Assembly (NCBI GenBank): GCA_022984795.1
Contig: JALIHJ010000016.1
Span: forward strand, 62,001 to 126,000
Reading direction: 5' to 3'
Length of the DNA: 64,000 nt
Source of the DNA: Fabrea salina
Lineage: Eukaryota; Ciliophora; Heterotrichea; Heterotrichida; Fabreidae
Part shown: one piece after another, positions 53,374-62,475 of the stretch
Layout: each line of letters begins with the position of its first letter
Position numbering within the stretch: the stretch's first letter is position 1
Program-made: the position numbers and the translations under genes
Notes under the pieces: generated by a model
Seen by the model: only the letters and a program-made list of their open reading frames with translations
Told to the model about the DNA's origin: nothing
Database searches by the model: none

Positions 53374-56160
53374 CTAGTAATAATCATGCTTGTTGGTGAT
53401 GGGCGAGAGTTCGGGACTGTGCTTGTAGGGCGAAAACATTCTGGAAGTAGCCATTACGTCGTTTACAGACTTGCCTCGCTTGTTGACCTTAGGCGAAGGT
53501 TGGACTTCGTCTGCTCCAATGAAGTCCCTGAACACTGAACTCTCCCTTACCACAGGGATGCGTGCAAGTGCGCCTAAGTAGTTCTGGAAAAGCTTCTTTC
53601 TTTCTTCCAAGACCATAGGTCTCTTTCCCAACCCAAACGAAAACAAAGCTGAAGCATCTGGCAACTGAATGTGAGGAAACATTTGTTGGAGACTTGAATG
53701 TAGGTTGCAAAACATCTTGTAGCGCCTAGCTGTCTGCCAGGTTGTTTCTCCGTCAGAAACAAACAGTTGGTACTCTGTGTAGGGTCTGTCTTCGTTGTCT
53801 TTAACTACCGTGTGGGTGATTTGTATTTTGAGTAAGTCGCTTTCAGGTGGTTCTGAGTTTTCTTGCCCGTGGCAGTTACTTAGATGGCTCGAAAAAGAAG
53901 CAGAACTTATGTTCTTAAAGCAGTTTTTGCACTTGATAGACTGTGAAGCCTTCACAATAACTTGGTAGTGTTTCAGACGCTTAACTTTTTGTTCTAAGTA
54001 CTTGCAGCGGTCTTCCATTTTGTCAAGTGCGTATGACAAGTGCTTGTTAGTTTCAAAAGCTTTCTCAGCACTAGAAGACGAGTCAGTCTTTTTCGACTGC
54101 AAAGCTGCCATAAGTGCTTCTTGCACGCTTTTGTTGTCTTCAATGTTTGCTCGCAAACTTTCAATCTGCGACTTCAAAAAGGCCCTTTCAGACTGCCACT
54201 CTTCAGAGCTTTCAGTGGAAGGTCTTTGTTTTCTGTCAGACAAGTTGTCTTTGGACTCTAGTTCTTCTTGGTACTTGTTAACGGCTGAGCGGAGTTCTTT
54301 GACTTCAGTTTCGAGTTCTTCTTTGCGTTTGCGGAGGTCTTCAGCTTCTCTTTTCCTGAACTCGATTTCTTGGGAGTGAAGGGCGTTTTCTTTTTTGACT
54401 TCTGAGAGTTCCTGTGACTGGGTGGACTTTAGAGAGTTGAGTTCTTTGACGGCTTCTTGGTACTTGTCTTTTATGTCTCCGTACTTCTCAGAAAGGGTTT
54501 CCTTTAAGTACTCTATTCTTTCTTTGTAGCTTTCTTCCAAGCGCTGTTTTTCCTTTTGTATGTCTTCTAGTCTGGAAGAGTGAGTTGCTTGGGAAGCCCT
54601 TAAAGAGTAGAGTTCTTTTTCTTGTTCATTCAGTCTTTTCTGGAGTAGTTCTTTTTCTTGAGACCAGTCTTCTTTTTGTCTTTGGTTGAGGTCTTGCAGG
54701 TAAGACACTTGCATTTGGAGTCTTCTGATTTCGTTTTGGAGTTCAGTTTGGGAGTTACTTGCTACATACTCTGCTGCTTGGGTGTAACTCCTAAGTAAGT
54801 ACTCGTACACTTTGGCTTCGCTTCTGGTGGTGTTGGTTCTTTCTTTTAGGTTTGTTTCTGTTTTTTTGAATTCTTCTTTGAGTTCTTCGAAACTAGTTAA
54901 GTTGCCTTTTTTAAGTTGGTCAGAAATACCTTTCCACCACTGAGTTAGTTCTTTTTTAAGCTCAGCTTCAGATGCACGTTGGTTTTTTTCTTTGAACTCA
55001 CTGGCTTTCTGACTGACTTTGGTTTTAAGTTTCTCCAGGTACTCTTCTAGGCCGTCTGAAAACCCTTTTTCTTTAAGGATCTTAGTTGCGGTATCCCTGA
55101 GTTCTTGGATTTTGGACTCAAGTTCTTCTTCAGGTAGTGGAATGCTCAAAGTCTTAAGTTGGGTTTCAAAGTACTTAAGGGACTCCCCCAAGGCTTTTTG
55201 GCACTCAGCTTGGCATACACTAGTCCAAGCGCCTTCGATGTTAGGCACTCCTCCAGTGTTAATAGCTTCTGTGTAAGCTTGAGCTAGTTCTGCCAGCATA
55301 TGCCCAGTAAAAAACTTGCCGTTAATCGTTTTGGGTTTTACTTTTCTGAAAATTAAGCGTTGTAGTTTAGAAGCTTGTTCTAAAAACTCAGGGCGGAACT
55401 GGTCAGGAGAGGCTTGGTCTAGTTTTTGGAGGGTTTTTTCGCTTTCAGTGGGTCTTACAAGGGTAAAGCAGTCCCTTTCTTTGAAGAACCCACTTAGAAG
55501 TCTCCGAATTCTGTTTTTAGCTTCTACAGCATCACTAACGCCTTTCTGGGGCATCAGCGCATTTTCTAAGTACTGCCTACTGCTAATAGGACTTCCTTGG
55601 GAGTCTACAAGTCTTAAAGCAAAGTCCCTTAGCACCCACAAAAAACTCGGAAAGTACTGTGCTATATCTTCAGGGTCTGAAGCTTGGTTGCTTTTGACTT
55701 GCAACTGCTTGCTTAAGTTGACAATTAAAGACAAGTTTTGCAAAGCACACTCGTCAATGCTCCCCACACTGTTGTAGACAAACATAGAACTAAGCAGCAA
55801 AGCAAGTAAAAAAATCCTAGTGTCGTGGTTAGCATCTTCATCAAAGGCGCCAAGCCCTTCACTATCAACTATCAAAACAGAGACTTCTTCTCCGTCTGCA
55901 TTTTTGACCTTAATAGGGTTACTCCAAATCCACAGTCCTTTGGTGCAGGGGTTGATTGAAGGACCTACACCAAAGCCTTCTTCACCTTCTGTTTTAAGAA
56001 TAATTCGGTTTAGCAAAAAGGACTTTCCAGTGCGGTACTTCCCCACTACAGCCACCACTCCTACTTTGCCTTCTATGGAGTTAAGTAACTCTACGCTTTC
56101 GTCTGTAAGTCTGAACTTTTTGTTTTCCTGGATTATGAGAGGTATTGCCCTTCCTTCCAT
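53374..56160 (-). CDS. GBP-type large GTPase with coiled coil, zinc-knuckle-like motif and PX domain
   Basis: A product of 928 residues. N-terminal GBP/atlastin GTPase (about 1-290): G1 GKYRTGKSFLLNR (P-loop 40-47), DSEGLGAFDE, and the GBP-type RD motif (FLWVLRDFAL). A helical middle (about 300-440), a long coiled coil (about 470-740), a Cys/His cluster (CKNCFKN...HLSNCHG) and a C-terminal PX domain (about 790-895; TEYQLFVSDGETTWQTARRY). GBP-family proteins self-assemble on membranes; PX adds phosphoinositide targeting. This order is unusual. Role in membrane remodelling or defence inferred. Confidence 0.9.
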   Translation of the reverse strand: MEGRAIPLIIQENKKFRLTDESVELLNSIEGKVGVVAVVGKYRTGKSFLLNRIILKTEGEEGFGVGPSINPCTKGLWIWSNPIKVKNADGEEVSVLIVDSEGLGAFDEDANHDTRIFLLALLLSSMFVYNSVGSIDECALQNLSLIVNLSKQLQVKSNQASDPEDIAQYFPSFLWVLRDFALRLVDSQGSPISSRQYLENALMPQKGVSDAVEAKNRIRRLLSGFFKERDCFTLVRPTESEKTLQKLDQASPDQFRPEFLEQASKLQRLIFRKVKPKTINGKFFTGHMLAELAQAYTEAINTGGVPNIEGAWTSVCQAECQKALGESLKYFETQLKTLSIPLPEEELESKIQELRDTATKILKEKGFSDGLEEYLEKLKTKVSQKASEFKEKNQRASEAELKKELTQWWKGISDQLKKGNLTSFEELKEEFKKTETNLKERTNTTRSEAKVYEYLLRSYTQAAEYVASNSQTELQNEIRRLQMQVSYLQDLNQRQKEDWSQEKELLQKRLNEQEKELYSLRASQATHSSRLEDIQKEKQRLEESYKERIEYLKETLSEKYGDIKDKYQEAVKELNSLKSTQSQELSEVKKENALHSQEIEFRKREAEDLRKRKEELETEVKELRSAVNKYQEELESKDNLSDRKQRPSTESSEEWQSERAFLKSQIESLRANIEDNKSVQEALMAALQSKKTDSSSSAEKAFETNKHLSYALDKMEDRCKYLEQKVKRLKHYQVIVKASQSIKCKNCFKNISSASFSSHLSNCHGQENSEPPESDLLKIQITHTVVKDNEDRPYTEYQLFVSDGETTWQTARRYKMFCNLHSSLQQMFPHIQLPDASALFSFGLGKRPMVLEERKKLFQNYLGALARIPVVRESSVFRDFIGADEVQPSPKVNKRGKSVNDVMATSRMFSPYKHSPELSPITNKHDYY

Positions 56161-56284
56161 AATTTAATTTAAACTAGGCGCAATATGAAATTGAAATACA
56201 AAGAACTCTTATAAACTTAGTAAGCATTCATATTACTAACTGTCAAAAAATAGGGCCCATCATATCCGCACAAATAAAAACAAC
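56161..56284. other. 124-bp divergent intergenic region
   Basis: AT-rich spacer between the GBP-PX and PEP phosphomutase starts, with AATTTAATTT beside one ATG and CAAATAAAAA beside the other. No reading frame or strong repeat seen. Confidence 0.4.
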
Positions 56285-57184
56285 ATGCTGGCCAAGACAC
56301 TTCGCAGTTTTGCAACTAAGCGAAAAACCACCCAACTTAAAGAAATGTTGCAAAGCAAAAACCTAGAATTCATCATGGAAGCTCACAATGGACTCAGTGC
56401 AGTCATTGTGGAAGAAGCAGGCTTCAAAGGGATCTGGGGAAGTGGACTGTCTATTTCAGCACAGTTCGGAGTAAGGGACTCTAACGAAGCTTCTTGGACC
56501 CAAGTACTAGAAAACCTTGAGTTCATGAGTGACCGCACCAAAGTTCCTATACTGCTGGATGCTGACACAGGCTACGGCAACTTCAACAACGCCCGAAGAC
56601 TCATCCACAAACTTGAGATGCGTGGAATCGGAGGAGTGTGTTTGGAAGATAAACTCTTTCCCAAAACCAACAGTTTGCTTGACGGAGGCAAACAGCAACT
56701 TGAAGACATTTCAGTTTTTAGCAAAAAAATAGAGTGCTGCAAGGACTCAGCTGAGGACAAGGACTTTGTAGTGGTAGCTAGAGTAGAAGCTTTTATTGCT
56801 GGCTGGGGACTTGAAGAAGCCCTTAAAAGAGCTGAGGCTTACAGGGCTGCTGGAGCTGACGCTATTTTAATGCACAGCAAAAAAAGCGACCCCTCTGAAA
56901 TTGAAGCCTTCATGAAAGAGTGGGGAAACAGATTGCCCGTAATAATTGTTCCCACTAAGTACTATACCACCCCTACTGACAAGTTTAGGGAATGGGGAGT
57001 TTCAATGGTGATTTGGGCCAACCACAATCTTAGAAGTGCTGTATCAGCAATGCAACAAACCACTAAACTTATCTACGAAAACGAATCGCTGGAACCTGTT
57101 GAAAGCAAGATTGTTTCAGTTCAGGAAATATTCAGACTCCAAAACATGGCTGAGCTCAAAGAAGCCGAAAATAAATACCTCTAA
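56285..57184 (+). CDS. Phosphoenolpyruvate phosphomutase
   Basis: A product of 299 residues. Isocitrate-lyase superfamily enzyme that forms phosphonopyruvate from PEP, the entry to C-P bond synthesis. Signature [10 protein letters not shown] near residue 120, with [33 protein letters not shown] and [11 protein letters not shown] basic N terminus ([16 protein letters not shown]) may be a mitochondrial presequence. Ciliates are known for 2-aminoethylphosphonate (ciliatine) in their lipids; this gene is the expected first step. The decarboxylase and transaminase are not in the window. Confidence 0.93.
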   Translation: MLAKTLRSFATKRKTTQLKEMLQSKNLEFIMEAHNGLSAVIVEEAGFKGIWGSGLSISAQFGVRDSNEASWTQVLENLEFMSDRTKVPILLDADTGYGNFNNARRLIHKLEMRGIGGVCLEDKLFPKTNSLLDGGKQQLEDISVFSKKIECCKDSAEDKDFVVVARVEAFIAGWGLEEALKRAEAYRAAGADAILMHSKKSDPSEIEAFMKEWGNRLPVIIVPTKYYTTPTDKFREWGVSMVIWANHNLRSAVSAMQQTTKLIYENESLEPVESKIVSVQEIFRLQNMAELKEAENKYL

Positions 57185-57193
57185 GTAATTATG

Positions 57194-59515
57194 CTAAGTC
57201 CTTAAAAAGTTATACAGATGGAGGGCTTCGTTTGGTCCTATTAACTCTGAAAGTTGTTCAAGTGTAGCTAAGGACAGTAAGTACATACTTTGGTACTCTG
57301 AACTAAGCACGCACAAAGAACTTTCACTTAGGTTGGGGAGTTTTCTGAGTACTTTCAAGTAAGAGCTCTGGGTTTCTTTAGTTTGTTTGACGTCTGAAGC
57401 ACTAGGTTGGTTGTGGTTGAATGCTTTTTTCAGTTGCAAAAACAGTTCAGCTGACTGTTCAGGAGAAGTACTCCAAAGTACGTTTACTGGAAAGTCTTTT
57501 AGGGTTTCAGCCAGTTTAGAAGGTACTGGGGAAAAGCCTGAGGAACCAGTAAGACTGAAAGCAGTGTCTTCTTTAAACTCAATTAAAAGGTAACAGTAAG
57601 TGTAGTTCCTGCACATTACTTTAAGTTGTTCATAGAGTCTGCCTGAGAGCAGCGAAGTAACTATGTCGTCAGTCTTTGCACTTTTACGTTCCACACAAAT
57701 TTGAGGAGATAAAACATAGTCTCCTGTCTTTAGAGTGTAAGGAACTACTTTAAGTCCTCTTTTGCAAAGGTAGTAAGGAAGCGAACTTGTGAACTCCCGC
57801 TTGTCAACTATTACTGTTTCCTCTGTAGAGGGCACAGAACAACTTAATTGCAGTGGTTCGAAAGTTGACAAACTAGAAAGAGCTTGGTACTCAGCTTGGT
57901 AATGAATTTGGAAGCAAAAAGAGTCTGAAAGTCCAGAGTTGATTAGTGTAACTAGCTCCAAACTAGGGTTGTCAATGGTTTCTGCACAGTGAACTTCAAG
58001 TTGCCTTATAACTTGCAGATGGGATGTGAGGAGTATTAAGTAGTTGGGTAGTTTTCTGAGTGACTCTAAAAGTTCTTTGGGTTCTATGCATTCTATGGTC
58101 CATTTCCCAAGCTTGAAAGTTTCCCAGTCGAACCCTAGCACCCTAAGCATCTGGCTTTGGAAGCTAACTTTTTGCCTAACTATTTCTATAGGTTCTAGTT
58201 TCTCGTCAAACTCTAGTTCCATTTCGGTGTCGAAGAAACTTTCTAGTTCTATTCTTTTGAGGTCGAGTTGCTTAGCTATTTCAAAGAATTTTCTTTCAGC
58301 ACTTAAAAGAATGTTTTGTCTTTTCAAACAACTTTTGAGTCTGAAGCCGTTGTATATGTCTAGTTTGTTTTCGAACTCAGCAATGAGGAACTGCTTGAAG
58401 GACTCAGTAGTTTGGAAACTAGGCAGAACCACCAGTACTTTTCCGGGAGTTTTGGTTTCAGTTAGGTTCTTGATTTTCTGATAAGCAAGTTCGAAGTAAG
58501 GATTGGGACAAGTGTTGAATTCCAAAACACTAGTGAACTTCAAAACTCGAGTCCTTGCTAAAAGTATCAGCAAGTCGAGGTTAGGATTGTTGTGCCACAG
58601 TCCACAAGAAGCTTCTTGGCAGTTGATTCTTTTACGCATTACTTCAATGAACCCTAACAAGTAGTTTAAAAAGTCAAGGGAATCACTGAACTCTAACTTC
58701 CTGAGTAGTCTTTTAAGTTCGTATATGTTTTTTATAAGTACTTTGACTTTATAAGGAAAGTTTTTGATCTTGGAGTCCAAAACTTTCCTAAGACAATTTA
58801 TGTGTGTTCCAAGCATCACTGAAGCCAGAGTTAGTTCTTCTAAGTCCAACTAACTACAAGTTACCTTTAAAGTTCTTTTGATTTCACTAATGCACTCTTT
58901 TATCATTTCTAAAAGCATGTTGTTGATTCTTTGTGTTCTGCTGCAAACAGCAACTGTTTCCTTAACCCAGACTCCAGGCAAGTTACTTAATTCTTCTGAA
59001 ACCCAGGGGTCTTGTCTGTTTCCGCATACTACTTTTTGTATTTCAAACTCTTCCAAAATCCTGCTTTGCATCATTTCAGGTCTTTCAGAAAACAACTTTA
59101 AGCAAGAACTAGACTGAGCTTGCTTCATCAACTCTAAAACAAACCTTTCGTGGGCAGCACTTGCTAGTTTTTCCGGAGAGTTCACTACTAAGGTTTTTAT
59201 TTCTGAGGGATTTAGTTTTTGCTCCAGCAAGTCCACAGTAATAGTTCTTCCCGTTACATAAATAAGCCCCCCTTTTCGGTAGTTCTTTACCCTAGTCTGA
59301 GGACTGCAGTCTGACAAGTCCTTAACTACTAGCTTAGTTTCTAACTCACACAGTTCGTGCTTAGTGAAGTTCAGCAGAATGTGGACACCTTCCCCCAAAG
59401 AACACAAGTAAGCTTCAATAACTTTAAGAAGACCCAAGCCCCTACTCATGCACAAAAGCACGTTTTTCTCAGAGGTAAGGCTTTGGACAAGTTTGGAAAC
59501 ATAAGCTAAAGACAT
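57194..59515 (-). CDS. ERCC4: XPF/ERCC4 structure-specific endonuclease
   Basis: Exons 59515-58865 and 58849-57194; 768 residues. XPF with ERCC1 cuts 5' of lesions in nucleotide excision repair and in cross-link repair. The N-terminal half is the degenerate SF2 helicase-like region (YRKGGLIYVTGRTITVDLLE). The C-terminal nuclease has VDKREF, GDYVLSPQICVERKS (the GDx(n)ERKxxxD core) and SGRLYEQ, then a helix-hairpin-helix pair (LRKLPNLSESSLCVL, LATLEQLSELIG). Unspliced, it looks like two abutting genes; the 15-nt intron joins them. Shorter than human XPF (about 900). Confidence 0.93.
58850..58864 (-). other. 15-nt intron
   Basis: Sense sequence GTAACTTGTAGTTAG, with in-frame TAG. It joins SEIKRTLK to LDLEELTLASVM, as in the XPF helicase-like region. 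Confidence 0.93.
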
Positions 59516-59522
59516 TAATTTA

Positions 59523-59915
59523 CTAATGGTTTTCTTCTTCAGTGATGGTTACTACTTGAGGACTAGCAATGCTGAGTTTAAGTTCGTGTTCAGCATGTTG
59601 TCGCTTTTTCTTTTCGTGGAGGAAAGTTCCTAGTGGGCTGCTGATGTCATCTCCCATGCTTTTAGGCGGGATAGCAACATTACCAGGTTTTTGACGGAGC
59701 GGCCTGACTAAGACCTGGAGCTGGGATTTTAGTTGTTGGTAATCCTTGTCAACTTGGTACTGCTGGAGGGGTTGCAGAACTCTGTCGTCTTGTTGAACTA
59801 CCATGAGTTTCAACTGGCGTTTTTCTTCCTCAGTAATCACTCCTTGCTCTTCTAGTTTGTAAATAGCGTACAGAAGCTTTGCCTCAGGTTGTTCAAATTG
59901 GTCAAACTGATCCAT
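59523..59915 (-). CDS. Small helical protein of unknown function
   Basis: A product of 130 residues starting MDQFDQFEQPEAK; TATAATAACGAAAATG supports this start over an upstream in-frame ATG at 59963. Glu/Gln-rich helices (YKLEEQGVITEEEKRQLKLM), a Gln-rich middle (LQPLQQYQVDKDYQQLKSQL), and a Pro-containing linker before a basic helix (HEKKKRQHAEHELKL). No family recognised. Only 7 bp separate its stop from the XPF start on the same strand. Confidence 0.6.
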   Translation of the reverse strand: MDQFDQFEQPEAKLLYAIYKLEEQGVITEEEKRQLKLMVVQQDDRVLQPLQQYQVDKDYQQLKSQLQVLVRPLRQKPGNVAIPPKSMGDDISSPLGTFLHEKKKRQHAEHELKLSIASPQVVTITEEENH

Positions 59916-59965
59916 TTTCGTTATTATAAATTTGAACACAGAAGTTTCGTTAGAACTAACCACTA

Positions 59966-62461
59966 TTATATCTTATTAATTTGTGCCTGTGAGTACTGTG
60001 CAATTCTTCGAATTTCAACTTCGGGGTGATTCGTGTAGTTAGAAATGTAAGTAACTACTCTTGGAGTTTTGAGCACAGAAGACACTTGGGACCCATAAGC
60101 ACTTGCAATGTCTCCGAAAAGGCCAATTCCTGACATGTGCATGTTTTCAGAGGGTTTGAACTGGTCTTGGACTGCTATTATTGTGTACTCAACTATGTTT
60201 GGCACAGTTTGAAAAATTAGTTGTTGTTGTCTGGACTCAATTAGTCCTTGAAGCAGGCCTACGTAAAACTCAAGAATAGCTTCCCTCAACTCAGCTAAGT
60301 AGTCAAACAAGTCTGGGTTTTCTTCTTCACTGACTGTTTGAAGACTTGCATTTGCAGCACTTCCAATTATGGTCATCACTTGGTTCAGGTACTCTAAAAA
60401 GCTTCCTTTGGTGTGCCCAGCTAAGTCAGCAAGGCTCTCTATACTTTGGACTTTGACCTCTGTAGACACTAGTTCGCTTTCTAGGTTCTTAAGTATAGGC
60501 TGTATGAACTCGCGCAAGTAAGGGTAAGCCTGTTCTCCAAGTGCCCTAGCAATGTCCCCCACACACATAGTTCCAGCTTTGCAAATTGAAACAGAGTCCT
60601 GTTTGTTCAAAGACCACATAAGGTAAGGCCCAAAGCTTTGTATGTAGCCCAAAAACCTGTTTTCAATGTTTCCAGCCAAAGCACCTACAGCTTGAATTCC
60701 TTCTTCTATAACTGTGTTCCTCATGTTAAAAATACGAAAAAGGGTTTGCATGAATTCGTTAGCAATTTCATCCGAAATCGCAGCAAGTGAAGCCCGGACT
60801 ATTGCGCTTTGCAAAGCTGAACAAATGAACGACTGGAGTGGCTCACTCGAAGGAGTTTGTGTGGTTTCTTTGAGCAAGTTCACGAACTGAGGAATTTTGT
60901 TTTCAATTAAAGGAATGCACTCGTCAGGGGCTTTTTCTAAAAGGGTAGTTATGGCACTGTAAGAAGCTAGCTGCAAGTTATGTTCTGTATCAGGAGCGTC
61001 CACTCTGTAAGCAGCTGTTAAAAGTTCTTCTAAAAGCAACTCAACGTGGTCTTTAGTAAACAGTTTTTGGTGAGTAGTGTTGTCAACTAAATTGATCAAA
61101 GCCCAGCAGCAGTGACAAGCTATTTTAGGCTTGTCTTTTAAAGACCTCACGAGTTTAGGAACTAGTTGGTTGAAAATGAACTGCTGGGCTACAACTTCGC
61201 AGTGAAACTCACAAATCTTAGAAATTGACCAAGCAGCAGTTTGCCTTACGGTTTCGACTTGGTCTTCCAGTAAACTCAACAAAGAGTTTATGCCAGTTTC
61301 AATGTTGCTTTTAAGCTTTTGCTTAGTAGGGCCTTCAAGCATCATTCCAAACACTAAAGCTGCTGAAGTCCGCAGTTTCCAGTCTTGACTTCCAATGAAC
61401 TTCGAAATAAACGAAACAAGCAAGTCCACCAAAGGGTCACCTACTACACTTGTAATAGCTCCTATGCAACTTCCGCAAGCTTTGTGTAGGTTCCACTCTT
61501 CATCTTCTTGCTCGAACACCGGAACCTTTTCTAGAAGCAAAGGAGCCAAAGAGTTAGCTGCTGTTGCAGTGTACCCTTGTGCACTTTCTCCGTTTTCCAT
61601 TTTTAACTTTTCAGTGTCAGCCACTATGTTCCAGAACTCTATTCCCAAAACAGCTATGCTTTGCAAGTCTGTTCTAATGGCTTGGAAAGTCAGGTTCCCA
61701 ATTTGGTTCAAACTAAACGACAAGAACTCGTAGTAGTGAAAAGCAATGTCACACAGAATCTGGAACCCCTCAGTTCTGATGTTGTCGTCTGAGTGGTTGC
61801 ACCCGTGGAAGATTAAGTTCATGATTATTTCTCTTTCGTTGTCTTGTTTAAAGTTGCTTTCAGCAAAGGGCAAAGAGTTCCTTAAAGCCTTCAAAGCAAT
61901 GAGTTTGACTTCGTTGTTGGTTTCCTCGGGTCTTACGTTTTCAGCAATAGCTGTTAAGATTGAATCTGACATTGACTTTTGCAAACAATCTTTAGGTAGG
62001 TCTTCGCAAATGTAACCAAGAGTCATTAAACTAGCAGTTTTGTAAATAGGGTTCACGTGAGTAGAGTTGTTCACTAGAATAGTGAGGATATCTGTCCACT
62101 GGCCTTTAGGAAGATCTTGTTTGGCAATAGTAGCCACAGCCTGCGAAGCACTTGCCCTTATATCTTTGTCCTCACAAGCCAAAGTCCCCAAAGCGCTGTT
62201 TCTCACATGCTGCCTTTGGGACTCTTGGATGGCCTCCCACAAGTTGCTTTGTCCTTCTTGTTGTGTGGCATTTACAAGCGTGTTCTTCAGCATCAGGCCC
62301 GCCACTTGCCTTGAAACCTTAGGACTCTCCTCTGAAGCCAGTTCGCTTGAAATGTCGCACAAGAACTGTCCAGGGTTTGCTTTTTGCTGGCTTTCTATGT
62401 TTTCCCAGGCTTCCTTGCTGCCTTGTTGAGCTGAAATCAAGAGTTGTCCTATAGAGCTCAT
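59966..62461 (-). CDS. KPNB1: Importin subunit beta (karyopherin beta-1)
   Basis: A product of 831 residues, near the usual 860-880. Carries cargo, usually through importin alpha, across nuclear pores and releases it on Ran-GTP binding. N-terminal importin-beta domain (SRQVAGLMLKNTLVNATQ), then HEAT repeats throughout (EDQVETVRQTAAWSISKICE, LKDKPKIACHCCWALINLVD, IEEGIQAVGALAGNIENRFL), with the acidic-loop-like region after EVVGD.. reduced. Intron-free. Relevant in a ciliate with two kinds of nuclei, where import receptors can differ; this one shows nothing specific to either. Confidence 0.95.
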   Translation of the reverse strand: MSSIGQLLISAQQGSKEAWENIESQQKANPGQFLCDISSELASEESPKVSRQVAGLMLKNTLVNATQQEGQSNLWEAIQESQRQHVRNSALGTLACEDKDIRASASQAVATIAKQDLPKGQWTDILTILVNNSTHVNPIYKTASLMTLGYICEDLPKDCLQKSMSDSILTAIAENVRPEETNNEVKLIALKALRNSLPFAESNFKQDNEREIIMNLIFHGCNHSDDNIRTEGFQILCDIAFHYYEFLSFSLNQIGNLTFQAIRTDLQSIAVLGIEFWNIVADTEKLKMENGESAQGYTATAANSLAPLLLEKVPVFEQEDEEWNLHKACGSCIGAITSVVGDPLVDLLVSFISKFIGSQDWKLRTSAALVFGMMLEGPTKQKLKSNIETGINSLLSLLEDQVETVRQTAAWSISKICEFHCEVVAQQFIFNQLVPKLVRSLKDKPKIACHCCWALINLVDNTTHQKLFTKDHVELLLEELLTAAYRVDAPDTEHNLQLASYSAITTLLEKAPDECIPLIENKIPQFVNLLKETTQTPSSEPLQSFICSALQSAIVRASLAAISDEIANEFMQTLFRIFNMRNTVIEEGIQAVGALAGNIENRFLGYIQSFGPYLMWSLNKQDSVSICKAGTMCVGDIARALGEQAYPYLREFIQPILKNLESELVSTEVKVQSIESLADLAGHTKGSFLEYLNQVMTIIGSAANASLQTVSEEENPDLFDYLAELREAILEFYVGLLQGLIESRQQQLIFQTVPNIVEYTIIAVQDQFKPSENMHMSGIGLFGDIASAYGSQVSSVLKTPRVVTYISNYTNHPEVEIRRIAQYSQAQINKI

Positions 62462-62475
62462 ATTTTAATAGCTTT

